Shown: positions 31,190-43,462, numbered from the stretch's first letter. The stretch is 64,000 nucleotides of DNA from Anisus vortex (GCA_949126835.1 OX421494.1:56176358-56240357); one strand, 5' to 3'. Notes: a model not told the origin generated them from the letters alone. Program-made: numbers and translations.

Positions 31190-33715
31190 TCAGTGATAAG
31201 TTCACTATAGTGCTAATATTATTCCACCTTTTGCTGTAGATTTTCTAGTGTATCAATCGTAAAGTAATTTCAATGTTTATTTATAGTTTTGTTTGTTGTT
31301 GTTTAGGTTTGTATTACTGATATAAAGTTATTACGTATAGGAACTCTAACAACTAAAAATAACAGGATATTTTCCCGTGGCATGATGTATGCTGTTGTGT
31401 TTTCAGTTTGTCAATCGATTAAAAATTAGAAAGGAGATTGTGAGTTCATTATAAGTTTTCCAGCATCCATGTTTGGGTTCAATTTTGATCAGTCCGAGAA
31501 AAATTGTCAGAATTAATTATCCGATTGAAGTTGAGAGTAAATTATCACATTGTTCTTTGCAAAACATTGTACAATTTTACTTAAAGTATATTTTTTTTTG
31601 TTCAAAATATTTTGTCAGCTATTAGTTCAGAATACAATTTGCGTTTTTTTTGTGTGTTGTTTTTTGTAGTTGAGGAACTACTTTGAGGTTGTAGTTGAAA
31701 AGACTATCTCTCTTGGAGTGTTTCTAAGACAAATTATAGTTTTTAAAACTTTGATTCAAATCACATTTCACATATAAAGTTGACATAGATAAAAAATCAG
31801 CTAACGAAAATACCAATAAATAGTAGAGAGGTATTGGCTAAATTCTAGAAACTTTGAACCAATTCAAAAAATGAACAAAGCAGGAATACTACTGACTTAA
31901 CATCATTTAAAACACAAATCAAAATGTAAGACTAGACTCAGACCGCGGATGAGCGTTAGACGCAATATTCTTCTTTATAGAAGGAACATCTGTAATATAT
32001 AGGATAAGATGAATGTTTAGTTTATGTTCACAGAGTCATTGTCAGAAAATTTTGTACAAACACATATACAACATTCTCTTTGCATTAAGTATTTTGTTCA
32101 ACTTATCTATTAAATTGATTATGAACATTTACACGGAACTCTTTTGTCTTATTCATTTAACTTCCTCTGACTACAATATCCTAAAAATATATTTATTCAG
32201 TATATCCATCGACATAGCCTGCATTTTAATTCATAAAATCATTGTCTGTCTGAATTGATTGTAGACTTGAATTAAACAAATATATATTTATAAAATAACT
32301 GCTTAAAGCGTTCCTACAAGTCAATAATTGCAGGAATTATAATTCTTTCATTGTTAACAATTATTTACGTTAAATTTTTTATTTTTTTCAGCTTGAAAAC
32401 TGAAGCTATAGCTTTGTTTATTGATTGAATGTACGCTAAAATTTAAAGTGTAGACACGTTTTGAAAATGCCATCTTAGTCGTTAATTAAGTAAGTTCTCT
32501 AAGACTAGATGTGTATGTTTTAAAAAGACAATACTTAAATTATATATCGAAGGGTTAAAAGCATAAAACACTATATTGTACACAAGAGTACATAAAATCA
32601 AACCGAGTAAATGACTGTTTATAAACCTATAATTAACGTTTCTTAAATGCGGTTTTCAAATCAACCAATCAGAAGAATTCTAAAGATGGTGTTACCGCCC
32701 CATTGGTTAGTTTTTTAAAATAAGTGTGTTTGGTAGAGAAAACGATAAACACATGTTAGTATTTGCTGTGTCGGCGTATGCTATTATAGTTTCCCAGACG
32801 TATTAAAATATATAATAATATGTTTTACAAACTTGGTTTTAAAATGAAAACAGTAGCGGATATATCCTTAGAGAGCTTAACCCTTGGTTAAAAATAGATT
32901 TGTATCAACTAGAGTATAATTAACTTTTTAAACAACTGCTTGATGGTTTTAAGTTGTGGTTGTTTTTTTTCATTTGTTTTATCTTTTTTTTTAGTGTATG
33001 GCATTTTGTATTCCTTTAAATAAAGAAAAGAAACCGATTCCAATGGGCGCATAAAACTGTGTGGAGGTATAACAGAATTGGAAAACCAAAGCGCTATTAA
33101 ACATGGTTTTAAAGACGGAAAAGATAATGTGTATAAACTAGTTAGGATATTGCCAAGTTTATAATAGGTGAATGATATATAAATCTATTAAGGCAAATAC
33201 ATTTTACTTTATATAAGGTAGATTGTGTGTGGATTGTGGGATTTCGATTGGTTAATTTAAAGACACTGATCATTATTGTCTTATTTTTACTTATCCGATT
33301 TCGCTTCCTACTTATAATCTTCCTTTTAGAATGGTTAGAGTCCCTGACTGGCACAGTTGTGACTTAGGTTCGCTTCCCCGCAAAAAACATGTTTTAATTG
33401 ACTATAAAATAAATAATAACTTTGCATATATTTGTATATTATCCCTGCGGGTAACATAACACCGTGTGTGTAAACTCCGATTACCAAAGAGACGTGACCT
33501 TATGAACTACGGCCAAAGCTTTAATCAGGTCTATAAAGGCAATGTAAAGTAACATCTGCTGCTCTCTGCATTTCACCTGCGAATTGATGTATGGAGAAAA
33601 CCATGTCTTTTGTAGACCAACCATCCCGGGAGCCACATTGAGACTCTGTGTAAACCGGCTAGGCTGGAATTATTATTGTTCTTATTTAGCGTCACTATGT
33701 TCCCATCTTTCATGT
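31190..33715. other. Intergenic upstream of receptor 2; family A copy, no gene
   Basis: AT-rich. Family A repeat at about 31885-32010. A tRNA-like block at 33330-33385 ('atggttagagtccctgac' and 'ggttcgcttcccc') looks like a SINE head or tRNA relic. No supported gene; the open stretch at 32013-32258 shows only AT-rich hydrophobic codons. Confidence 0.4.
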
Positions 33716-33722
33716 TCTATGG

Positions 33723-33928
33723 CAGGGGTCGGCAACCTTTTGATAACAGTGTGCCAAAGTAGAATTTCTAATTCATTCAGCGTGCCAACAGCCTAAAAGC
33801 TATCCTGCTGTAGCACTAAATTTATTGTAGAAAATACTTGAATAGACTTTTCTGGCCTCTTTCGCGTGCCATTGAAAATCCCTCGGCGTGCCAAGTCTGG
33901 CATGCGTGCCGTAGGTTGCCGACCCCTT
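33723..33928 (-). mobile_element. hAT-type MITE, complete, 8-bp target duplication
   Basis: 206 bp with inverted termini CAGGGGTCGGCAACCT / AGGTTGCCGACCCCTT, flanked by TTCTATGG on both sides (33715-33722 and 33929-33936). Noncoding. The best preserved member of the family. Confidence 0.92.
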
Positions 33929-34049
33929 TTCTATGGGATGTATGTTCCAAGCAGAAGGACTAGGAGCTCGTGCAAGGGATGGAGTAAAACTGATTTTACC
34001 GGTTTTTAATAGCTTCTGAAGTTATTCTATCGTTTCTAGGGTCTTTCCC

Positions 34050-34300
34050 TTAGGCGAGGCAGTCGATGGCTCTGATGAGCTCTTCGAATCCTAGTATAGG
34101 CTAAGATTTTTTCCCTGGTCTGGAGGGTGTCCTTGATTCTAACCAGATCTCATGGGTATCTGACCTTAGTTGAGGTAAAGTAAAGGCGGCTGTGCATTAG
34201 TGCTGGCAACACAATCACCTAGTAGGCCGTGGCCACAGAAACTGGTGAACGCTGCTTCACCGGCCCTATGATCAATTGGGTACTTTACGGTTTGCTTTAC
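34050..34300 (+). repeat. tRNA-derived SINE, 5'-truncated copy
   Basis: Begins near 'gagctcttcgaatcctagta' (B-box) and runs through 'gtggccacagaaactggtga' to 'atgatcaattgggtacttta'; same family as 15391-15672. Confidence 0.75.
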
Positions 34301-34374
34301 TTATTCACAATTGACAAGAGTAACGTCAATAGTTAAACCTAGAAACACTAGAGGCCAGGGGGGCAAAGCGTAAA

Positions 34375-34705
34375 GTAGTAATAATACATAAGGCATTTCA
34401 TTCTAAATTTAGAAATACAACACAATAACAATATGTTGCAAGTCTCAGATAAACATAAAGACAAATACAATACACTTTCCTTTTCCTTTATGCGAGAACA
34501 AGTGCATATCATTACTCTTTCTTCCCGAGTGGCTTCCGGGCATGAAACGGGTTGCCTGAACTAACTAGGAAAACCAGTAATTTAACATCATTTAAAACTG
34601 GAAGAAAAATACAAGACTAGAGATTTAGACCACGGCTGTATGTGGGACGCAATAATCTTCTTTATAGAAGGAGCGTCTGTAATATAGAAGATAAGACATT
34701 GACAT
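34375..34705 (-). repeat. Interspersed repeat family A, longest copy
   Basis: Full landmark series: 'agtaataatacataaggca', 'caacacaataacaatatgtt', 'gcgagaacaagtgcatat', 'cccgagtggcttccgggcat', 'gtaatttaacatcatttaaa', 'acaagactagagatt' and 'cttctttatagaaggagcg'. Useful as a family reference. Confidence 0.65.
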
Positions 34706-34719
34706 TGAACAATTCACGG

Positions 34720-35560
34720 ACAAGGCGCAAAGTAATTGGTTTATAATAGTTGCATTCTTATCTTAGGCTATATATTACAGACGGCGTTTTTATGCTTAAG
34801 TTCTTGAAGTAAGCATCTATTTAAATAATTCTAGAATAAATGTTTTCGCTTTATTATTTTAATAAATATAAGATGCTTGTAAATTAATATTACAATATTA
34901 TTATGTAATTATTATACTTATTAAAATAAACTTTTAAAAGTGACTTAGACAATGGAGGGCAAGTTTATTTTTAAGTAGTTTAAAGTAAAATAAATGTAGG
35001 CCTATACCTCTGTTAATGAACAACATAATACTCGATTTGTTTAAATAAAAAATAATAAAAAATAAATAATAGTTAAATTACAAAACATAACTTAATTAGC
35101 ATCACTAGACTCAAAAATGGAAACTAATTTCTGAAAGAGAGCGAATTAACCCGTTTTCCTGAATATTTTTATGTTTCTATTTTTTATTTATTTATTCTTT
35201 ATAAAATATCAAATAACATGCAATTTGTAACTTTAAAAATTATCGAATAAAATTGTTTACAATTATAAAAAAGCTTTATGACATTATATATGTAATTTTA
35301 TAGACATTACATTTACTACTTAATATGTATGATTACTAATACATCCATTGACATGTACGTTAATATTATTAAAGAAATTTACTTTATTTTTTGGATTCTC
35401 AGTTAAACTGAGATTATAACACAATGTAACAAAATAAAACCTTTTTCTCTGTTGATCAAAATTGTTTTCTTTAATTAATTTGAGTATACTGAGTCTGAAT
35501 ATGACATTGTTTTTTTAATGGCATTAACCGTTAGATCATAAAAACCAAAAAAATAAATTA
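34720..35560. other. AT-rich intergenic, nothing recognised
   Basis: Very AT-rich with poly-A/T runs; no gene or repeat unit found. Confidence 0.4.
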
Positions 35561-35568
35561 AACATATA

Positions 35569-35815
35569 ATGGACCGTATTGCTGATGAGAGCTAACACCC
35601 TTTGCCCCTTCTACAAATCAATCTTATATACCGTAATTGTAAAGATTGCTGCTGAGAGTTAAATCATTTGCCCCTTATACAAGTCAATCTTATATACCGT
35701 AATTGTAAAGATTGCTGCTGAGAGTTAAATCCCTTGCCCCTTGTACAAGTCAATCTTATATACTGTAATTGTAAAATGGGCAAGGGTGTTAACTCTCAGC
35801 AGCAATACGGTCCAT
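35569..35815 (+). mobile_element. TA-flanked MITE with internal 66-bp repeats
   Basis: 247 bp with inverted termini ATGGACCGTATTGCTG / CAGCAATACGGTCCAT and TA on both sides, as for Tc1/mariner-type insertions. Inside are three direct repeats with starts at 35579, 35645 and 35711 (66-bp period), each opening ATTGCTG and containing TTGCCCCTT. Half of another copy is at 4160-4243. Confidence 0.8.
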
Positions 35816-35906
35816 TAATATAAATCGTATTGCATGAGATACAACGTTAGTCAATATATAACATTTACTAGTTCAAAAATGTTATGTTGTGTTACACAAC
35901 GTCATA

Positions 35907-36543
35907 TTACATCACGTTACATACATATATTGGATTTGATTTAGTGAGACCTAAATCTCGTACTAAGTCAGCAAGTTCTTGTTGGTTAGGGAAATAAGGT
36001 GAATCATTCGGTTCCCTGAAATCACAGTCATCACTGAGTTCATCCTGTGTGTCTACTTCAGAATGATATACAGCCGCTTCTTGGGATTTAGGTGGAGTAG
36101 GAACAGACAATTCATAATAGTGTGGAACTGGTCCAATAGAAGATGGTATACTTGGATAAACAAGAGTCTGACTATCCTTCGGCTTTTTATACTTTGAAAT
36201 ATCAACCATGCAGAAATAACAGTCGTCAACCATGCAGAAAAACAGTCATCATGATTTTTCGTCGGTTCTCTCCATATTCTCGGAATCGCAAATCGCATTG
36301 ACTTTCGGATTCCACGCAGCCATCCTTCCAGAGTTGATCTTCAGCTGCCACAACTGTAGTGTGGTGCCCACGATTTGTCATAATCTCCCATAGCCATGCC
36401 AAAAAAAAAAGCATGATATGCGGTAAAGAATTGTGTACCACTGACAATCTTGTGTTTAGTTGTGTTGGACTAATATAGTAACCACACACATAACAGAATG
36501 AGTCAGGAAAAAGCTTGCAGGATCTACTAGACATATTCACCAC
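35907..36543 (-). pseudogene. Broken multicopy Cys-rich animal gene (SRSC/FCYVCG type)
   Basis: Three frames carry one ancestral protein: MSSRSCKLFPDSFCYVCG (from 36531), then MRFAIPRIWREPTKNHDDC, then CYFCMVDISKYKKPKD, VYPSIPSSIGPVPH and FPNQQELADLVRDLGLTKSN. I recognise this as a protein that recurs in many copies in invertebrate genomes, annotated only as uncharacterised; it is Cys-rich at its N terminus and probably travels with a transposon. Here at least three frameshifts break it, one tied to a short local duplication around 36205-36240 ('caaccatgcagaaa' occurs twice), and the C terminus is missing. Confidence 0.65.
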
Positions 36544-36559
36544 TTCATATAACAGTTGT

Positions 36560-37320
36560 AATTAGTTAAACTGAAATTCAACAAAAGAATATAGTTCAAA
36601 TCAGCATATTATATGTAGGCCTATATAATGTTATAAATGCATTATATATATTTATATAATATACGAAAACTTCAAATATACTTTATGCTTTTTCTCAAGA
36701 AATCTTGATGATAGAGCAAAAACCAATGGTACCACTAAAATCAGCATACCAAAATTATGTAAGAATCATAAAAAAATTAACATAAACAAAAATGTTTTTA
36801 CATAGTGTAATTTGAATGACTATAATATTTTTGGAGCTTATATGTTCTTTTTCCGTGCGCATCCAATAACGCTAAAACATTTTCGAATTATGACTAGACA
36901 CAGACCATGGATAAGCGTAGGACACAATCATCTTCTTTATAGAATGAAAGAGCGTATGTAATATATAAGATACAGTGTCTAGTTCTTCGTATTCGTTCTT
37001 GAAAATCAAAACCGGATTTCGGTTTGTTGGTTGGAAGGTAATCATTACTTCAAGTAGCACAGCCTTTTTTACTCCCATGATTTTAAGTTGCAATTTTTGT
37101 CTGTCTGTCTGTCTGCTTGCTTGCTTGATAGCAAAACTTTGCATCGATTTTTCGACCACTTCCCGTCGTCCAATCAAGCCAAAACTTGGCCAGCAGACTT
37201 GTCCCGACTAACAATACATTCTATCAAATTTTCAGCATCGTAGCCTTTTGAATAGTCACTAATACCTTCCACCAATTTGCGAATCGAGGAACATATTAAA
37301 CGAAAAAAACATGGCTGCCT
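36560..37320. other. Intergenic; family A fragment, no gene
   Basis: Contains a family A end at 36888-36972. The open stretches at 36872-37211 overlap on both strands and show nothing recognisable. Confidence 0.4.
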
Positions 37321-37838
37321 TTGACGGAAGTAACTAAAGTTTTCAGATATGTTCGTTTTTACGAAAAATATGAATCAAAACGAAACAATGTGTTAGTGAC
37401 ACAATGTAGCCGAAACAAAGCGAGTTATCTTTTTATGGTTTTTGCGAGCCAAAGCTATAAAAAAAAAGGATGCACAAAAGCAAAGAAAAAAAATGCGCAA
37501 TCGTTATAATTAAATATGTATTTGCCGACATTACCGATTCGAAATTTTAGTTTTGTAGTGAAGTGGAAATGGTAAACTTAGTTTACAAAGAAAGGGAGTG
37601 TAATAAAAAAAACAGTGTTTTTATGGTTTTCTTGTGTTTTTTTGGTTCTGATGGAAATATTTTAAATAAATAATGTTGGATTCGCATAAAACAATTCTTG
37701 AAATGCCTTGCGAACACTATTTAGTCCTAGATATTGTGTTTCTTTTTTTCCAAATAATAACTATGGATTGCGATAAAAACAACATCAAACCAATTGCATT
37801 CTATAGTGTGGGAAAATTGTGAAAAAAAGTCTTTAACT

Positions 37839-37934
37839 ATGGCTCTGTGTAAACTATGTTTGCAACAGATAAGCCGGAGCGATGGCAGTAACACTGAATT
37901 GCGTACGCACCTGCGTACTATGCATCCTGGATGA
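37839..37934 (+). pseudogene. BED-type zinc-finger fragment
   Basis: 31 codons, MALCKLCLQQISRSDGSNTE followed by LRTHLRTMHPG and a stop: CX2C ... HX4H with the 'T.L..HL...HP' ending of BED fingers, which start many hAT transposases. Nothing else of the transposase is contiguous; hAT sequence is found 1-2 kb on (38839-39894). Confidence 0.6.
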
Positions 37935-38636
37935 ACATCATCATCCTCTTCATATGCTTCTTAATATTATGGTTAACGATAATCGGAAATTTGATTATCA
38001 CTATTGAAAGCTATTATCGGTTTTAATCAATTGGCCCAGATTTTTTTATAGTTCTAAACATTTTTATGGTAAAGTGTACAAAATCATATTGAATTCACAC
38101 AAATCAACCCCTTGAATGCCCTGTAAACACTGAGTTTTAACTATTTTTCAAATATACCAACAAAACTACGCACATTTGGCTTTTCCGGCCTGTGACTTGT
38201 GACATTGCGCGGGTGGGAAGGGGGGAGGGGACCGAAATCCAGCTTTAAACCAGTTTTATAGAACCGAAAACGGTTTTAACTAAGCAACGTTCATGACCAC
38301 GGCATACTAGGGGATGTGTGGCCAGTCTAATCGTAAATTCCATAAATATCAAATTTAAGTCCTAGTCTAAAGCTTTGTAGAACTAATCCTTTTCTCCAGG
38401 AGGGGGGGGGGGACAGAGAGTTGAGGCGTGCATGCTAAATAAATATGTTGGCTGGGCCCGCAGATGTTCTGAGTCGTAGAGAGATGATCCTCTCCATGCC
38501 AAATGATGGGGATTCAATGGAGGATACGATGGTATTATTTTCTTCGAAATCTACACCATGCCGTTTTGGTGCATCTGTAGGTCTGACCCTTTAGAAGTAT
38601 ATAATTTTCTTTCAGTCAGTAACAGTTTGGCTAGAC

Positions 38637-38838
38637 CAGGAGTTGGCAACCTTCTGATAACAGTGTGCCAAAAAAGGATTTCTAATTCATTGAGCGTGCC
38701 AACAGCCTGAAAGTTAATATAAGATAATAAAAGATTTCTTTATGGAGATTTGTCTTGATTACAGATGTTTCTTCTTGTAAAGAGACGTGACTTGTCTTAT
38801 TAATAGTCTCCACGTGCCATTGAAAATCGCTCTGCATG
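38637..38838 (-). repeat. hAT-type MITE, truncated by another hAT element
   Basis: It starts CAGGAGTTGGCAACCTTC and follows the family to 'gccattgaaaatcgctctgc', where the next transposon begins; the right end is missing. Confidence 0.7.
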
Positions 38839-39894
38839 CAGGGCCGGCTCATCCATATAGGCGAACTTGGCGGCCGCCTAGGGCGCAACATTTATTTTTT
38901 GGAGGGGAGGGCGCAAAATTGAGGATTTAAAAATATAAACTATATTAAAGTTGAGTGGTTCTGCGCGCGACTAGAGTCTAGTAGGTAATGAAAGGCGAAA
39001 AGTATTTTATTTAAGTTGTCTTAGAAAATAGTAAAGTATGCCCTAACAGTACTTAGTTTGGCAACCTCGCTTTGCGTAGCTGAGTGCAAAAAAGGCAACC
39101 CCTCACTTACTTCGGCCACACCCTGAATGCGATGATGCGGCGGAATATCATACGAAACCGTGATCTTCAAGTCAGTTCGTGAATTGTAAGTCGTGAGAGC
39201 ACTGAGTTGTTTGCATTGGCAGTGCAGTTGTTGTTTTTGTGTATTTTCAAACTGTGACCCCTCAGAATGTTTCAAGATCCACTTTTATTTTGCTGCCTTC
39301 AACACAGCTGCTAATGCGGTAAAATAAAGATTTTCCCATTTAAATAAACAATCTGGTGTCTTTGGATTCGTGTACAACATTCCTGACCTTAAAGACAAGA
39401 CTACATCAGAGGTTAAGTCGATGTGCAGAAACTTGAAACAGGCATTAACAATCGAAAACGTTGAAGGTTTGAATGACTCTTAACATTGTTGCTGTTAGAC
39501 TGTGTTCTGAACTAAGAGCAATTTCTCATCATATCCATGGTCCATGACTCAGTATTAAACCTTGAAGAGGTCCTAAACTACATTTACCAAACATAATCTT
39601 GAAAATGTATTTCCTAACATTTGTTTAGCCCTTCGTATTTTGCTTACATTGCCACTTTCCGTAGCTAATGCTGAACGAAGTTTTTCAAAACTTAAGCTAA
39701 TTAAAACCTATCTGCGTAGTACAATGTGTCAGGAGAGACTTGCGGGTCTGGTGACAATTTCTATTGAAAGTGAGATAGCAAGACAGTTAGACTCAAAAGC
39801 CCTCTTACAAGAATTTGCTAAGCAGAAAACAAGAAAGATACCCCTAAGGGTTTTAGTCTTTATGAGTATATATACACTGCTAATCAGTATTTAA
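38839..39894 (+). mobile_element. hAT transposon remnant
   Basis: Starts CAGGGCCGGCTC with 'cttggcggccgcctagggcg', a terminus common among animal hAT elements. A decayed transposase C terminus follows on the same strand. I could not find the right terminus or a matching 8-bp duplication, so the right border is uncertain. Confidence 0.55.
39360..39894 (+). pseudogene. hAT transposase C-terminal remnant (dimerisation region)
   Basis: Frame pieces FGFVYNIPDLKD and LENVFPNICLALRILLTLPL precede the hAT dimerisation signature SVANAERSFSKLKLIKTYLR and ERLAGLVTISIE (ORF from 39640). Stops at about 39480 and the missing catalytic core make it a pseudogene. The signature resembles zinc-finger MYM/TTF-type hAT transposases. 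Confidence 0.8.
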
Positions 39895-39899
39895 ATGTG

Positions 39900-40480
39900 A
39901 CTTTTGGACCGTAGTTAAGAAAATAAAAATCCAATATAAACAATATCAAGTAGTCTTTGTGATTTTTTTTAAGTGTTATAAAAACAGAAAAACTATCTGT
40001 AATCGAACTGTTAGCTTCTGTGTGTTATTAAGAGAACTGTACATAATGCAATTATAAAACCTATAAACACATATGCCTAATGTAAAACTGTGTGTTATGT
40101 ATTTTTTCTAATAAAAATTTAAATTTTAAATTATTAATCTATAGATTACAAAATAAAAGACTAAATGCAAATCCATTGTTACTTTTCATTCAACTGTTTT
40201 ATTTACATATCCCAGTCATTAATCAAAGGTTATAAAATAAAATTCTTTGTTATAACAATTATTTACAAAAACACATTTCCAAAGTTCCATACCCGGCAGA
40301 TCCCGCCGACTTATACTTTACAAAATGCTCATAGTAAGCAGAAGTCTTGCCTTCGTCTGTTTAATTTTAAAGCAAGTCAATATGTTTACATTTAGTTCGT
40401 TAATTGAAATCAATAAATGACAATCACAGTGTTTTCACCAGAGTTCGTTAAATAGGTAGACGGTTTAGGATTAGACCTAC
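39900..40480. other. AT-rich intergenic, nothing recognised
   Basis: No gene or repeat supported between the hAT remnant and the 60-bp satellite. Confidence 0.4.
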
Positions 40481-40484
40481 GATA

Positions 40485-41132
40485 CAGTATACAGTATAGG
40501 CTTACAGTAAACGATATAGGCCTATAGTATACAATATAGGCATACAATATACAGTATAGGCTTACAGTAAACGATACAGGCCTATAGTATACAATATAGG
40601 CATACAATATACAGTATAGGCTTACAGTAAACAATATAGGCCTATAGTATACAATATAGGCATACAATATACAGTATAGGCTTACAATAAACGATATAGG
40701 CCTATAGTATACAATATAGGCATACAATATACAGTATAGGCTTACAATAAACGATATAGGCCTATAGTATACAATATAGGCATACAATATACAGTATAGG
40801 CTTAGAGTAAACGATATAGTCCTATAGTATACAATATAGGCATACAATATACAGTAGAGGCTTACAGTAAACGATATAGGCCTATAGTATACAATATAGG
40901 CATACAATATACAGTATAGGCTTACAGTAAACGATATAGGCCTATAGTATACAATATAGGCATACAATATACAGTATAGGCTTACAGTAAACGATATAGG
41001 CCTATAGTATACAATATAGGCATACAATATACAGTATAGGCTTACAGTAAACGATATAGGCCTATAGTATTCAATATAGGCATACAATATACAGTATAGG
41101 CTTACAGTAAACGATATAGGCCTATAGTATAC
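40485..41132 (+). repeat. 60-bp satellite (3 x 20 bp higher-order), left block
   Basis: About 11 tandem 60-bp units, each made of three related 20-mers ending in ATAGG: CTTACAGTAAACGATATAGG, CCTATAGTATACAATATAGG and CATACAATATACAGTATAGG. The array resumes at 48442-48479 and 49847-50065 after two insertions. The minus-strand 225-codon frame across it is a repeat artefact. Confidence 0.95.
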
Positions 41133-42219
41133 TGTTACGATACTGTTGTGATAGTAGAGTAGTATATATTGTATAATAAAATATAAAGTTCCAACTTACG
41201 ATTTGTCCAGAAATTTGCACAATATAATATTAAACACTTCGAGGAATCTTCACACTTCCCAAGGAATAAATGCGCAAACCAGTTCTCTCCTCTTTTTAAA
41301 AAGAATAGTTTCACAGTCCTAGAAAACGAAACACAAATATGCCGCTCTCAGTACTACTAATGTCACAAAATATTTATAGGTCAGGAAAAATATAACTCAA
41401 ATTTTCCAGACGAGATCAACAATTTTTTTCCAATTCTAGATCAGGAAAAGTAGAACTTAAATATATCGAACGAGACCACTAAATTTTGTTAATCCTAGGT
41501 CAGGAAAAGTAGAACTCAAATATCCCGGACTAGCCCCCAAATTTTGTTACGTCCACAATCCCCTTGTGGCCAGAGCTGTGTAGATCTTGCTGATAATTCT
41601 CGTTAGTCCTAGGGGAGACTTTAATTATTAGTATTTATGTTTCAGTATTACACGAACTCTTCTTATAGTCCTGGGCACAAATTCAGTATTTGTATTCCAA
41701 CATTTCCTTTCTTGTACATTATAGTAGTAGATAAATCTTATAGTAATGTATACAACACAATAGAATAGTAACTTGACAAGGAAGCTTCAGTGTAACTGTT
41801 GTTGATAGTTTATTTCAGGTGGTATGTTCAATATATACAATATATCTATTATGTACAGTTAGAATAAAATAGTGCAAACACAAACGTTCTCAAAGGAACA
41901 TGTTTTGAAACTCTCTGTCTTTCAGACAAAACAAATCATTAAATACTATCCGAGTGGTGCAAGGGACAGACCCATTACCAGTAGGGGTAAAAAATCAGGG
42001 TATCATTACAAAACTCATAACAAAAACGATAGGAACTTCCCCTATTAAATAATGAGTCGTTCCCAGACCCTGAGAATTTGAGATCAACACAGAATCCCAA
42101 CATTACCTAGAACCTTTTGTTTTCCTACTAAACGTCCTAATATTGTGTGTAGTAAGAAAAGAGAGAGAGAGAAATAAACATTGCGTGTTCCAATTCTTGG
42201 AAAAACAATATACATGACA
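41133..42219 (-). repeat. 3' LTR of element 2
   Basis: About 1087 bp; on the minus strand it begins TGTCATG and ends GTAACA. It contains three tandem 59-60 bp units (41378, 41438, 41497) with 'ggtcaggaaaag' cores. The last 14 bp at the U5 end have no good match in the 5' LTR copy. Confidence 0.88.
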
Positions 42220-42230
42220 CGCCCCCACCC
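42220..42230 (-). promoter_or_regulatory. Polypurine tract of element 2
   Basis: On the minus strand GGGTGGGGGCG directly precedes the 3' LTR, like the tract of element 1. Confidence 0.75.
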
Positions 42231-43460
42231 AATGAAAGAAATAATGTACCATAATTACCCAAGTAATACTCAACATGGTACATTTTTCGTACTTAACACT
42301 ATCGTTTTAACAACCATCAATTAATTTAAGATTATAAGACAATTTAAGCAAACATGGCTCACTGGCACAACTAAATTATAAAAAGTGTCACTACCCAATG
42401 GTAATTGTGATTATAACGTGATGGACAAATATTTCCCCGTTAATATTAATATTAACTAATGTCTCAACAAGTACAAATAATTCAAAAATATTCTAGTCAT
42501 TCTTATTTTAACTATGTACAGTTGTGTGGATTTCCACCAAAAATTTGCAAAAAGTCTTAATCTATTTAAACAAATATAACATTGCTCAAACTCTGTCAAT
42601 TTTCAACAGTTTACTTCTAATATACAAACCAAAATATAAGTAATACGTAACTCGAATCAAACTATAGGTTACTTCCCCTTTAAATTACAGTGTCAAATTG
42701 ACATTAACAGGGTTCATACCTAAGATGATGATACTTCCCCTTTTCTCAAATATGAGGAGAAAATACGCTCTAGTTACGATTACTACAGTAATCTCAATGT
42801 TAAAATGTAATCCACTATTTTGCGTTTTTGGCAAATTTGAAAGTTTAATATAAAAGATTGTTCAGGGTTGAATGAGTGTACACCTTTAGGTACCTTTGTT
42901 TCCCTCCGTTCCTGGATATATGGAATATATAACCTATACAACATAGTGAATATCCACTAGTTTTTCCCATTCTATTACCATGATATAACAATTTAGCAAT
43001 AGATTTCCAATATTATCTATTAATTTATACCAATTGAGATTACATCTCTTTCTAAGATAAAAATTTTACATATTATTATTTAGTTCCATTCATTAACTAA
43101 AAAAAAAAAAAAAGATAATAAATCAACTAGCTCAATGTTTTCCCACTTAATTACATGTGATGACAATTACTTTTATCCATCCATATCAAGTAAATACGTG
43201 CATATTTATATATTTATTGCATCATGCATTAACATTTAACTGGAATTTCTTTTCCATAATCAAATGAATTTAAAATATATCAGAACATCAATATTATACA
43301 TGATTATAAAAATTATTAATACTTTCAAAAGACTTGACTTCTGTATGATACAAGTATTCTATAGGTATTCCATGATCAAAATTCAAACGAATGATAGGTT
43401 ATCATGACACATTCTTAATGAATAAATGAGATGATCTGAAAAAGAAGTATGAGGTTATTC
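42231..43460 (-). other. Noncoding 3' region of element 2
   Basis: About 1.2 kb AT-rich DNA between the pol end and the polypurine tract; no envelope or other open frame. Confidence 0.7.
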
Positions 43461-43462
43461 AG

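Noticed and set aside
40410..41087. 225-codon minus-strand frame of Ile/Tyr-rich repeats
   Set aside because: It is the 60-bp satellite translated; the satellite is interrupted by transposons elsewhere and has no gene features.
40485..41132. Possible CRISPR array (regular 60-bp spacing)
   Set aside because: The whole unit repeats, including what would be spacers; eukaryotic context; it is a satellite.
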